Assembly: GCA_950022295.1 (NCBI GenBank)
Contig: OX465600.1
Span: forward strand, 23,845,282-23,909,281
Length of the DNA stretch: 64,000 nucleotides
Direction: 5' to 3'
From: Bromus sterilis
Lineage: Eukaryota > Streptophyta > Magnoliopsida > Poales > Poaceae
In this document: positions 35,044-46,800 of the stretch, in pieces
How the letters are laid out: each line of letters begins with the position of its first letter
Position numbering within the stretch: position 1 is the first letter of the stretch
Translations under genes and position numbers: made by a program
Notes under the pieces: generated by a model
Seen by the model: only the letters and a program-made list of their open reading frames with translations
Databases searched by the model: none
What the model was told of the DNA's origin: nothing

Positions 35044-35077
35044 GACTCCAAGTAACTTCAAGAAGTTACTCGGAGCC
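35044..35077 (+). repeat. Stem-loop next to the polypurine tract of LARD 1
   Basis: GACTCCAAGTAACTT and AAGTTACTCGGAGCC can pair across a short loop, immediately 5' of CTTGGGGGCTAC and the 3' LTR. The same structure occurs in LARD 2 (56944-56977 and again at about 56833-56866) and in a diverged form at 34261-34296. Confidence 0.65.
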
Positions 35078-35088
35078 TTGGGGGCTAC

Positions 35089-35735
35089 TGTCGTGGTCAT
35101 GTCAAGGGGATACCCTTAAGGGACATAAACCATGGGGTACCCTTAACAAGATAACAAGAATAAGATTGACATATAACAGAGTCAGGTGTTACTCGATGAT
35201 CAAAGTATGATTATGCTTCCGAGTAACATATAACCCGGGGTGACAAGCTACTCGGACACGAAGCTACCGAGTAACGTGCAACTCGGACAAGAGGATGGTC
35301 AACGGTCATCAAAGTTATGCAGTCAAGCATCCTCCTGCACCCATTATGATACGACTTAATGGAGGAGTTTCTATGTTTTAACTAGAAGCGTTATTCCAGC
35401 ACTAATAGGCATTTCGTCCCTCATTAATTCCCCATTCATGTAATGGGGTGGCGCACTCTATATAAGCCACCCCCACCACCATTACAATGGGCTGAGTTCT
35501 CTCCTCTTCTTTCTCACTTCTTCTTCTTCTTCCTCTCCAATGGAAATGATCCCATGTATATCTTGTTCATACAAAGATAAGGAAAAGCTCCTCCGGGAGC
35601 GCGAGACGTAGGGATTTTATCTCCTCCGCGAGAGTTCCGAACTCGATAAAATCACCTGCGTCCACCCGTTTGCATCTCGATAGTTCATGCTCCGTTCTAA
35701 CTCATATATCTATTGTCAGGATTATATCACCGACA
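35089..35735 (+). repeat. 3' LTR of LARD 1
   Basis: Nearly identical to the 5' LTR, with the same TATATAA box (about 35459) and ACTCGG cluster. It ends CACCGACA directly before the CCGCG target duplicate. Confidence 0.88.
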
Positions 35736-35740
35736 CCGCG

Positions 35741-38700
35741 CCCGGGATTATGGCAGGGCAGGCGCCGGCGGCGCCGATGCCCCCCTCCTCCCCACGGTGT
35801 AGCAGCCGTGCCGCGCCGGGGAGCTCTTCGTGGCGCAGCGGGTGGCGCACATTAAGCCCCTCCCCCAAAACTCTAGGTATGCCATCTACGCCAGCGGGCC
35901 AACCTCAGATCCTTTGATGGTGAAAACCACGACGATGGCCTTCCCCTCTCTTCCCTGGCGATGGTAGATGGATTGGTATGCGCCTATGCCTATCTCCCCC
36001 TCACCACCAGCAAAATCCAAAGGTATTCCTCCCCTTCTCCTCGGCCACACCCTATTTACTTTCCTCAGATTGTTTGTAATTTCCATCTTGATTCCCTTTT
36101 CCTTGGGTTTAATAGGATCTGTGGTTAATTGGTCGGGAGGAGCCCCGCATGCAACAAGTTACTTGCTGCAAGATCGATTTATAGTTTGTTCAACACATTA
36201 CAGTTTCAAAGAACATGCAGATGTTTTATTTTCCCCGTTGTGTACAGTAACAATTAACTACTGAAAAAATTGCAGGAGCAAGTTGTACAAGAAATTTTGT
36301 GGAATCAGGATACTCATTTTTATTTTGCATAACATAACAGAACAATTTACTGTTTTATTGCTGGTACTATATATAGAATTGATTTTCTGCATTAAGAATC
36401 AAGATCCTCATGGTAATAAATAAATAAATCAAGATCCATGGGCTACATGCCATTCGTTATATGTTCTTATTCTATTTTATCAAACGTGCATCTAATTTGT
36501 TTTCCGGTTTATGAGTTTTCTCTTCAACTTTTCTGTGAAAAATGTGGTGAACTAATAATATATGTTCGCTGGATTGGATGTCGCAACTGTTCTAGAACAC
36601 AAGTTAAATAATTGATGCAGCGACCTACCCATTTTTTGGAATAAAGACATAGTTTATATCAATGTGATTGTTTTTTTTTCAAGGTTGTGATTGGTAATTT
36701 GTCACAGTTACTTATTAAATCTCGGAGTCTATTTTTTTATGGGCTAGCTGCATCATGTATTGTACCTTATCTATCTGTTTTTCTTGTGGCATAGCAAACA
36801 ATTTAATTGTTGTCTTTTTTCCTTGCGACAATTCTCAAGGACATCATAAATTGCAACTACGTGACAATAGAAACTAGATAACCAGTGTGTTTGAGTAGGC
36901 TAAATGTGCTAACCTTAAAGATAAGATTAAACATGCTTGACTTTATAAAAGAGATCATGTGTTCGTGTTCTAAAATGGACTAAATGTATCAATGTTTCCA
37001 GAGGCCGCTGTAACGTTTATATCTTTGGTTCAGCCATGCCCGTAATATTCTATGTATTATGGAAATTATTCAGAGAATTATACAACCGAGCGACCCCATA
37101 TCGTTAACTTCATTTATGGTATGGTAACTCAATTTCTAAAGCAACTTCAAATCACATGATGTGTCGTCCTTTCAAAACATGTATGCCATCCAAGCAGTGA
37201 AATTTGAAGGTCTGATAACTCAGTATTGAGTTGCAACAAAGAGAAAAATGTAAGCAACAAGGAACCTCTCTGACAATAAAAATATATTATTTGTAACCTT
37301 GCCCTTGCTTATTACTTGTTGACTTGTGCTTTAAGGCTCTTGTATTAGTGTTTGGGCTGTAGTGGAGCATATGTTGCTACTTGTGCTATCACATCTACTG
37401 TGATGAAAGCCCAGATTTTTCTATTGCAATCAATATTGTTTGCCTTCCCTACTTATGAAGCATCGTATTTTTCAGCAGGCTAGGGATTAATTTAGACCAG
37501 TTAATCTTGCCAATTACTTGTCTTATTTATGTCATGGTTAGGCTACATTTAAATGTGCCCTTTCTTGAGTTTGTAAAGACTTGCATTGGTTTCTTCTCCA
37601 GAAAATTTCTGTGTTCTTGCTCCTGCAGGAAGCATAGTCCCTTCTCCCATGGTGAGATAATCCATATGGTTCCTTGATTAATAGATTTGGCTGCTCCCAG
37701 GCCGACCAAATCTAGGATTGCTAGGTTTTATGTTTAATTTTTCTTGCTACTATCTCACTGTGTCATAGCAATTGAGGTTTAGAATTTGATGGTTCAGTCT
37801 ATACACACTTAAGGAGATAGTCAGTTCTATAACAGTCAGGGAGTCTCAATATGATATTCCACTGCAAAAATATCTCGAGAATGAGATGTTCACATTATTG
37901 AATCGTTAAATTCTTTGCAAAAGCAGAAGGTGCTAGCTTCTCAAGAGGATCGAATGTGATAAATTTGTGTGGAGTCTTCTCTTCTCATTGATGTGTAATG
38001 ATTGCTTGTTATGTGGCCATATATTTACGAAAATTACGACCATTCTATTATACAAATAGATCGACACGCAAATGTAACTTGTTTCATGTGTCCATATATG
38101 TACTAATGAACATTATATGTTTTGGTGAAATTATGAGTTGGTCCTCCGATTTTTGGTTTTCCAAACTGGTGTGCAGAAACTATATTCGAAGTTCGCATGC
38201 ACCACGAGTATGTTTATCTGCTTCTTTAACTCACCCTATGTCCCATTAATTCCTTTCTTGGTAGGTCATGAGAAAACACGAATTCACTGCTTAAGGAAGT
38301 GAGCCGACTCTGTTTTACCTAGATTTTTTTATCACAGATCTGCAAAATCATTTGTATGTTTTTCTTTTATTTTCTCCACAAGGTATCTGGTCTTGGTTTA
38401 TATACAAGATTGCACAAGTTAATGTTCTTTGTGATTGGATGGGCACCGAATACGTTTATTTAGTTAATTAGTTTCAGAGAGATAGTGCAACATGCTTGGT
38501 TTATTTTTGCAGATGCATACCAAAATATTCTTGCCGTTCTAAAGGACAGAGTTCAAGAATTTTTTAATCAACTTGAGAATTCTTTCTGCAGAATTTTAAT
38601 ACAAACCTTGCTCTTCTCACACTGACTTCAATTGGTATGAATGGGGAAGGGTTTTACAGATTACAAACCTGAATGTGATACTGTCTTTTGAAACTCTTAT

Positions 38701-39159
38701 CTTTTCTGAATTTTTCTTGTATCATCCATCAGTTGTTGCGCTGTAATATAAATCTTCCTACCACTTTGTTCACCACAACCCATTTTTTCAAGCCTTTGAC
38801 TTGTTTTCACTCTGAAATTCATAAATTCTGCTCACTCCGCTGTTTACAATGTGGTTTCATGCCCTTGATCAATTGAAAAATGGGAATACCCAGAACGTCT
38901 CAAACACCCAATTCAAACTCCTCACGTGTGATACCTAAAGTTGAAAAAAATTCAAGTTGAGACCTACGTTAAAAAATCCAGTCCTCTCCTACCGCTGCAA
39001 TACTTGGCTCTTTTCTATTGCTTTCCATATATGTGCACCTTATACTAATGTTATTTCAATGTTTTTCGATAGCATATTTTATGACTATATTTATAAAAAT
39101 CCTACCATTTTTATTGAGAAAATAGACGGGCGCAGCAACGCGCGCCATCCATGATCTAG
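35741..39159 (+). mobile_element. DNA ending in a Helitron 3' terminus, possible gene-carrying Helitron
   Basis: At 39129-39159 the plus strand shows a hairpin-forming GGGCGCAGCAACGCGCGCC, then ATCCATGAT, CTAG and T: a canonical Helitron 3' end. Upstream, 35741-36130 is GC-rich, contains a possible donor AGGTATGCC near 35876, and continues the GC-rich block left of LARD 1. 36130-39120 is AT-rich and intron-like with several GCAG acceptor-like sites but no recognised exon. A Helitron that captured part of a gene and was then hit by LARD 1 would explain the layout. The 5' TC end was not found, so the extent is uncertain. Confidence 0.45.
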
Positions 39160-40433
39160 TACAGAGATACAACACGACGCAACGGCCAATAACCTAGACA
39201 TAGGCAATTGGATGGGCATCACAGGTTATGGTGAACCCTTACAAGGCAAACTAGCAGAAGAACAGGGTGGCAAACTCAAGTTGCCGAAAGGAAACATCTC
39301 ATCGCCGATGATTCAAGCCGAGACCGGCGCGCAAGGCACCGCCGCCGCCGCCTAAGATCGCGCGAAGAGGTCCTGAGCTCCAGTGAGCGGGACCAAGAAA
39401 CGACTGAAAGCGTGTGCCACGCGGGGGTGAGGAGGCGGAGAGCTTTGAGCAGCCGAAGTCGACGAGGAACTGCGATGCGACGACGCTTTAGCGGCTACAA
39501 GTGACCACTCGACGCAGCGAGCGGCGTCGATGCAAGCACCTGCGGGGCCAGGCGTTGCTTGTGAAGAGAGGAGATGGGTGCAATTGGTGCGTTGATGGGG
39601 GTAGGCCGCACGACTACGACACGGGCGTCATCCGCGGCAGGGAGGTGGATGCAGCATAACGAGAGGGGCAACCGAGGCATTCAGTCCTTGCGTTGTTCAA
39701 GGGCGCATGGATCCAGATGTTGTTGGTTTATCAGACGTCGCCGGTGAGGAGGAGGATGGAGGAGCACTTGGAGCGTCTAGGTCAAAGGAGGAGTCGGGGA
39801 AGAGGTCGGAGCAGGGGAGCCACCGACGAAGGCGACCGCTCGGCCTCCCGCTCGAGCAGGGATGGATCCGGCACAAAGAAGCCGAGATCTGCCGAGCTGA
39901 AAGGAGGAGGCGGTGACCCGCACCAGAACCGAAGAAGCCGGAGGAGTGAAGGTTGTGGGGGGAGGAGGGCGAGGCAGCCGCTCGAAATGTTGCATCCGAA
40001 GCTTTCTGGCGGCGGCGGGTCTGGGTGTGGCGGGTGGTCACGAAGGGAGCCGAGGATGAGGGGAGCCGCGAAGGAGGAGGCGAGTTGGACCAGAGGGGAG
40101 GCCGGATCCGAAGCCGGCACTACCGAATCCATCACTGGCCCCGCTGAATCCGACGAAAGGAGGCAGGACGAGGGCGTCGACGCACGGAGCAGGGACGCCC
40201 AACACGAAGACGCATCGCGGAGAGGGATTGTGAGTCATGACGGCCCCGCCGCCACCTTCCCCGACGGCCTAGTGGGCTTGCCTGCCGGCTATCTCTGACG
40301 GTGGCGGCGCGAAGGGAGGGGAATATAGTTAGCCATTAGCTGATACGTAATAATTCCTTGGAAATTCCAATGTCGTGACTACGAGAACAATATGCTGCAA
40401 CTATTCAATAAAGAAAAATCACCTTGTTAAATA
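39160..40433. other. GC-rich intergenic block without supported gene
   Basis: 39300-40310 is GC-rich with overlapping ORFs of up to 201 codons (39693-40298 plus, 39782-40135 minus) rich in R, S, G, E or P and without a recognisable domain. It could be a decayed gene fragment or a retroposon; no function is assigned. Confidence 0.4.
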
Positions 40434-40514
40434 CTCCATCCGTAAACTAATATAAGATGTTTTAGATAACTAAAATAGTAATCTAAAACATCTTATATTA
40501 ATTTACAGTGGAAG
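40434..40514. mobile_element. Stowaway MITE (81 bp)
   Basis: CTCCATCCGTAAACTAATAT and its inverted copy ATATTAATTTACAGTGGAAG are flanked by TA at 40432-40433 and 40515-40516. It is almost fully palindromic (AAGATGTTTTAGAT..ATCTAAAACATCTT) and lies in the 3' flank of CNOT9. Confidence 0.8.
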
Positions 40515-40888
40515 TAATAATTAAATTACCACCACGAAGGAATGAAGGGATCAACTTAGTAGAATCTATAGTCAACATCATCGCAGATCATGCATGCACA
40601 ATATATGATAAAGGAAACAACAATCTCCATGACATCTCAATTTGATTTGTTTCATAATTTTCACAATAGCATAACAACCTCTCCAACATGGTTCACATGG
40701 AACCATATCGAAGCTATTTAACTAACACCCAGAAAACAACAGAAAAGAAGGATCATGTATAGGGGCTTCTTCCTTCCCCCATTATTTATTACAGTTTATA
40801 CATGTTCCAAGCACCGAATCCCGAAGGCTTATTAGTACAACAGACTCTTTTTGTTGCCTCAACAGTGATAGCAACGATGTTGTGTGAT

Positions 40889-43800
40889 TCATGGCATGAT
40901 AGCGCTGCCATTGCAGCAACGAAATGGAGTGACCATATAGAGACCCCCATCACTCAGATTAGCCAACAGTTGCTGTAGATATTGTTGTGTTGAAGGATCC
41001 TCCTTTGTTTCCAGCAAGAAATATAGTCAGTACTTGGTTGAGACCTTTAATCTTACACCATTTACTGTTTGGACGAAAAATGAATTCTGGTAGGTATCAA
41101 GACTCACCATGAGATAGTCATTGAATGTCCCATCTTGTAGCACCGTGGGAAGGCTTGCTTTCAGTACTGCATCACCCCTGTATTGGAGAGAAGAAGAAAA
41201 GAACATTGATACGTACTTCCTCCATAAAGAAATATAAAAGCATTTAGATTACTAAAATAGTTATCTAAACACTCTTATATTGCTTTACGGAGGGAATACT
41301 TCCTAAGCATTGGTGTGAAAAAGTATCACAATAATGGGAATGTAATCATGTACAAACCTAGGATTATTAGATAGCCTCAGGTAACAACGAATAATGTACT
41401 TCAGCAATCTCAAGGAAGGTTGGTTAACCAGTGAGGAAACCATTTTTTGTAAACGAAGAGCAATATCACAGCAACGTTCCTGAGTATCACAATAGTAGTG
41501 CAAACCAACATCGTTCAACAGAACCTTTAGGAGAATGAAAGTGGACACCTGCATATACTTTCATAAGGTCAGCGAAAGGAAAAGGCAATGGCCATAGAAA
41601 TTAGCAAAATGAGTGTCCATTCATTATGGGGCTTATTTATAGGATATGAATGAGAGACAAGCTCCTGATTCTTTTTTTAGATAAAGCTCCTGATACTTAA
41701 CTTGCGTTGATTATATGCAAGAGAGGTGCCACGAGGAGAATAATAATGTTTATGTATAAATGTTGAGATGAAGTGGTGGAAGTATATCTGCTACAAAAAA
41801 TAGTCGAACGGTTGCCATAGAAAACTATCCCTGAGAGTTGCCATAGAAAATAGTCAAACGGTTGCGCACGGGATTTTAAACATTGCTCCTGCTCGATTGA
41901 TTATGATGTGGAGGTGTTACAATGATGGTTCCAACGGGATTGCTCAGGTCAGTGAGTGTTGCGAGATGAGATTGCGATGTATCGAGACGCCACCCTCCCA
42001 GACTTTATATACTACGCTACGTCTCAGGGAGTCCGTCTCAGGTTACAGGGGCATTCCAATTCTAGATTGTCTTGTATGCCAAGTATTGGACTCCTTGTTG
42101 GTGCAGCCGACGAAGCCTCGACTGGGACTAGCGGGCTGAAGCTGAGCCTGACAAGGCTTCTAGTGGGCCATCAGTCTTGACACGTACCAGGTACCCTTAT
42201 GGTAGGAACCCGCGGGGGTATTCCCTCCTTAGCAACGAAACCTCGACGCACTACACTATGCCGTTCCAGGTGTACATGACCTACCACAGCGAACCAAGCA
42301 AAAACATCGGCAACAACGGCAAAGATACCATTGACGATGGCAAAGACATAGCCAACACTGGCAAGATTGACAACCCAGTCGACAAGAGCGGCAAGACTGG
42401 CAACCCAGTTGACAAGAGCGGCAAGACGACCAACCTCGTAACCGTCAGCTCGCCAAAAACCATCACCCTTGGTGCCCCCAAGACACCCGTCACTCCCAAC
42501 TCCCAAGGCACACAACACGCCCGCAGCAGACGCAGCCACGACCTCGTCAAAGCAACGGGAGTGCATCAATCTCTCCTTCGAGACCATGCAAAGGGTCAAG
42601 CGGGCGCTTCATAGTGGCGCCGCTCTACCCCCATACGCACCATGTGATGAGCTCATGGCCTATCACAAGCTCTCATGGGACATTGCAAAGAAGAACCTGC
42701 TGGCACAGGCAAAGCTCGACGAGCGTTGAAGGGTTGCCGACGAATCGAGTGCGCGCCATCAAGCAAAGTCAAAAGCATCCTCAGGTTACAAATCTCCGTA
42801 CAGGCGACGTCCCAAGGTGCAGAACATACCCACAAGCGAAAGAGAAGCCGTGGCCAGAGACTTGGACGACTTGTTCAGAATGGCAATGAACAATCGTGGA
42901 GAACCGATACCCACTACCCCAGTCGAAGCACTCATGGCCGCGAAAACATACCTCATGTGCTCCCGACCAAACGAATGACCACTCACAGAGACGCACCGCA
43001 GCACGATGCGCGCTCTGAGATTGCTTGGTGAGGCAATCGTTCCACCGGCACCAAGGAAAGCAGCAGCCAGCCCCAAAAACGACGGGTCGCCCGCTCGTGA
43101 CGCTCGATCTACCAGGAGATACCCAAGCTCGCAAGACGACGACCGAGACATTCGACGTCGCGTAGACCGCGACCGAAGGCACGACAACAGAGGCCGCGAT
43201 GCACGCGACGACATCACGCAAATCAAAGTTGACCGAGCCCGACGACGACGCTTCGCCCGCGAAGACAGCTCAGAGGACTCGCAGTCCGATCGGGAAACCG
43301 GTCTCTGTGGAACCCTCTGCTTCGAACGAGATGTCCGCGAGGCTCGGATGCCCCGAGGTTTCAAACTCACTACCGCGATGCCAAAGTACGACGGACTCAA
43401 AGAACCCGAGGGTTGGCTGGAAGACTACTTGACAACAGTCAAGTTTCAGGGAGGCTCTCATGTCACTGCCATGCAATACGTTCAGCTAATGTTCACGGGA
43501 TCAGCACGACACTGGCTGGCAAACCTGCAGCAAGGGTCTATAAGTTCTTGGAGGAGATTCTATCTTCCTTCATCAAAAACTTCAAGTCTACCTACAAGCG
43601 CCCCGCCTCACTCGAAGAATTGCGAGCTTGCAAGCAAGGCTCGGGTGAGTCGCTGAGGAAATACATCCAATGGTGGACCATCCTCAAGAACTCAGCTGAA
43701 AGTATCTCCGGCGAAAGCGCGATCGACGCATTTCGATGGGGCCTCTTACGGGTGTCATTCAAGGAGAAGATGGGGCAGCTAAAAGTCCAAACTGTCAGCC

Positions 43801-46800
43801 AACTATTGGAGCATGCCAACAGTTGGGCGGACGACGAAGACTCCATCCGTAACGAGCTGAACCTGCCACCAGCAGACGACCTCGACATCGAGCAACGCGC
43901 ATGCCATGGTGGTGGAAGAAGCTTCGGCCGCACAAACAAACGACCCATGCGCAACTACAACGACGATAGAGGAGTTGAGATTGTCGCTGCTGGTTTCACC
44001 GATAACCGTGACGACATACGCCGCGACAACGACTGACAGCGCCAAGCAATCACGACGACTCGCCAAACAACCAGCCCAAGGAGTGGAGACCACGGCAACC
44101 TCGTGATGACAACCGCAGGCCGCGATCTGCCAACAACCAGTTGAACGGCTACTGTACATTCCACATGTACAGAGATGACAACGGAAATCTCAAGTCAAAC
44201 CACACCCTGCGAGATTGCAGGCGCTTCAAGGAGATGGAATCCTAGTGGGTGGGGATGGGGAAGAACTCTTCCTAATAAATTGTGTGTGTTTAGCATAACA
44301 AGATATATTTCATATGAGAGTAAAGGTGTATAGCTACATACGGTTTTTGAAAGCTCGCTGCCCGTCACCATGATATTCAGGCACAAAGGCATGACTTCAG
44401 ATTGCAGCAAAAACTTAGTAACTTCAGTACCCTCATCCTGCATGCACATATCACCAGGGAAATAAAGTAAATTCATTTGCAGAACTTATATTTGATAAGA
44501 CACAAAATAGAGCTTCAAAAAATTATGGTGTATTTAAACAAAGTGAAGGGCAAGATTGAATAATAATATGCATCAAAACAACTTTTTCAATCTTTGATGG
44601 GAAACATAGGGGGCTATAAATTTTCCTTCCAACTACACCAAATTAGTAGTACTGACTTATCCATTTTTGTAGGCACTAAAAAAAGAACATTGAGTAAAAG
44701 TAGTGATGATGTTGTGGAGACATGCCCGAGGTGTAGCACGGAGTTAGTTTTTTTTTTGAGGGTACGCAATTGCGTACCAGATTTTTATAGAAGGCAGAAA
44801 ACAATTACAAGAAACCCGTCGTTGATGCGAACATCGAGCGATTTTGGGTAGACTCACTCAACACCAAACAGACCCTAGGCTAACTTCTCACGAATGGTGC
44901 TAGTCTCCTATCTCCTGCGCTATGCCAAAGGGCTAGCTCAGCTCTAATCATCCCGACGAGGCGATCCGGGTCGTACCAACTGTCTCTCTTGTTGAAAACC
45001 CTAGCGTTCCTCTGTTTCCACAACGACCATGCTACCGCAATGATAACTGTATCCATCGTACGTCGCTGATCACACGGTGTCACCGAACGAACTCCCAGCC
45101 ACCAGTCTCCAAAGCTGTCCTCGGCCGTGGGCGCCGGTATGGCAGTCCGTAACTGGACCGAGCATCTCCACCATGTTTCGCGTGAGAAAACACACTGCAT
45201 CAATATGTGATCCTTGGTGTCCGTTTCCTGCAAGCAGAGGAAGCATGCAGAGGGCGTGTCCTGCAACCCATGTCAGGCTCTCCTATCTGAAGTCCACAGC
45301 CGTCCCCTCACCGCTAACCACGCAAAGATCTTGCATTTGAGTGGTGCACGGCTACGCCAAATGCATTGAGCCATAGGATCACGAATGCGGCCCTGACACA
45401 GGCGATCATAAACCGACCGCGCTGAGTATCGAAGCGTTTGGTCGCAAGGCCAAGTGAAGGTGTCACGTCTGTGGGGGTGGCACGTCACATTCACGACATC
45501 AAGATGCAGATGCATGAGTTGCATCTGCGCCGTGAAGGTGATCTCTCCAACCATGTCCGCAAGCCATGCATCACCGATTCTGGCTTGCTCCACCGTCCTC
45601 TTATCTATGATGCCCACATGCACCATATCGACAATCGCCGGCGCGATGTCCCGAGCCCTCCTGCCATTGAGCCATCTATCTCTCCAGAATAGCACGCCCC
45701 TGCCGTTTCCCACTTGCATTGCGACCAAGCTATCGAAAACCTCTCTGGACTTCTCATCCGGCGTCATGCACAGCCCTTGCCACGGTCTCGATGGGTCCGT
45801 CCTTTTGAGCCACTCCCATCGTACCCTGAGAGCAAGTCCTTGCATGGCTAAGTCTTTGACGCCCAAGGATGGTAACAACGGGTTGTACAAGGATGGTAAC
45901 AACGGGTTCAACATTTTTATATAATTGAAAAGGCATCTAAGAATCTAGACATCCATTATGTATGGAAAACTACGTATCTCGTAATTAATCATTCAAGAAG
46001 AAATGGTTCCTCTCTATTTGCTACATGTCATCTTGTCTAATTCTCTCCTATCTCAATCAATACTAACCCTCCCCAACACATACAAAAATGATAGACCCTA
46101 ATCTCATACCCTCTAAATCCATGTCGTTTGGATTCTTATTAATATAATCTATTCCACTATGAACCAAGTTTCAAAGAATATGATGATGAGTTAATATTTA
46201 ATATTTATCAACAATTGGGAACTACATTATGTGGTGAAAAACTCGCTATATTATGTATATCCATCCGCATAAGTAATTTTAAGCTGAGATAATGGGTTCA
46301 CTTAGATATTGTAAACACACAACAAATTAGTAAAAAATATAATAAACGTTAAAACAAAACTTCTCTACAAGTTATAAATAAATAAATATGTAACTATATT
46401 ATCCTTCCATGTTGGTTGAGAAATTTATATTCCACGCACAACAAGGATGATAAACTCATTTGAAATTCATATCTAAGTATAGAAAATAAGAACATTAATA
46501 TTCATTGATAAATGCATTGCATATTTTGTGAAACAGGTCGAGCTTCTACACTTCTAGCCTTCCAGGTAGGAATTACCTTTACTAGAGCACCAAGGACAAA
46601 CAAAGTGGTAAGCCGCAAGTACTCAAAAGGCCGGGCCTTGTCGACGGTACGCAAGAATGGGTAGAGGTAGATTGGAATGCTAGCTGAAATAACAATAGTT
46701 AAAAAAAACAACCCAAAACTAAAAGGCTTATAGAAGTGAAAATCTCTTTTGTGGCTATAACGTACTACATTCAACCTACAAGATCATAGCTAGAGAAAAT

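Larger units (their letters stand above)
30371..35735 (+). mobile_element. LARD 1: large non-coding LTR retroelement (5.37 kb)
   Basis: Two LTRs of 644 and 647 bp (30371-31014 and 35089-35735), both starting TGTCGTGGTCAT and ending ATATCACCGACA, are bounded by the perfect 5-bp duplication CCGCG (30366-30370, 35736-35740). A primer-binding-like GTTGGCGCCCACCGTGGGGC follows the 5' LTR, and a purine-containing tract CCTTGGGGGCTAC precedes the 3' LTR. The 4.07-kb interior has no readable gag, protease, reverse transcriptase or integrase; it is GC-rich with many ACTCGG motifs. The layout fits a LARD (large retrotransposon derivative) dependent on a partner, probably Gypsy-type. The orientation is inferred from PBS and polypurine positions. 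The two LTRs are very similar, so insertion is relatively recent. Confidence 0.88.

Noticed and set aside
39693..40298. 201-codon plus-strand ORF and overlapping minus ORFs
   Set aside because: Charged or serine/proline-rich low complexity on both strands with no recognisable family or splice structure.
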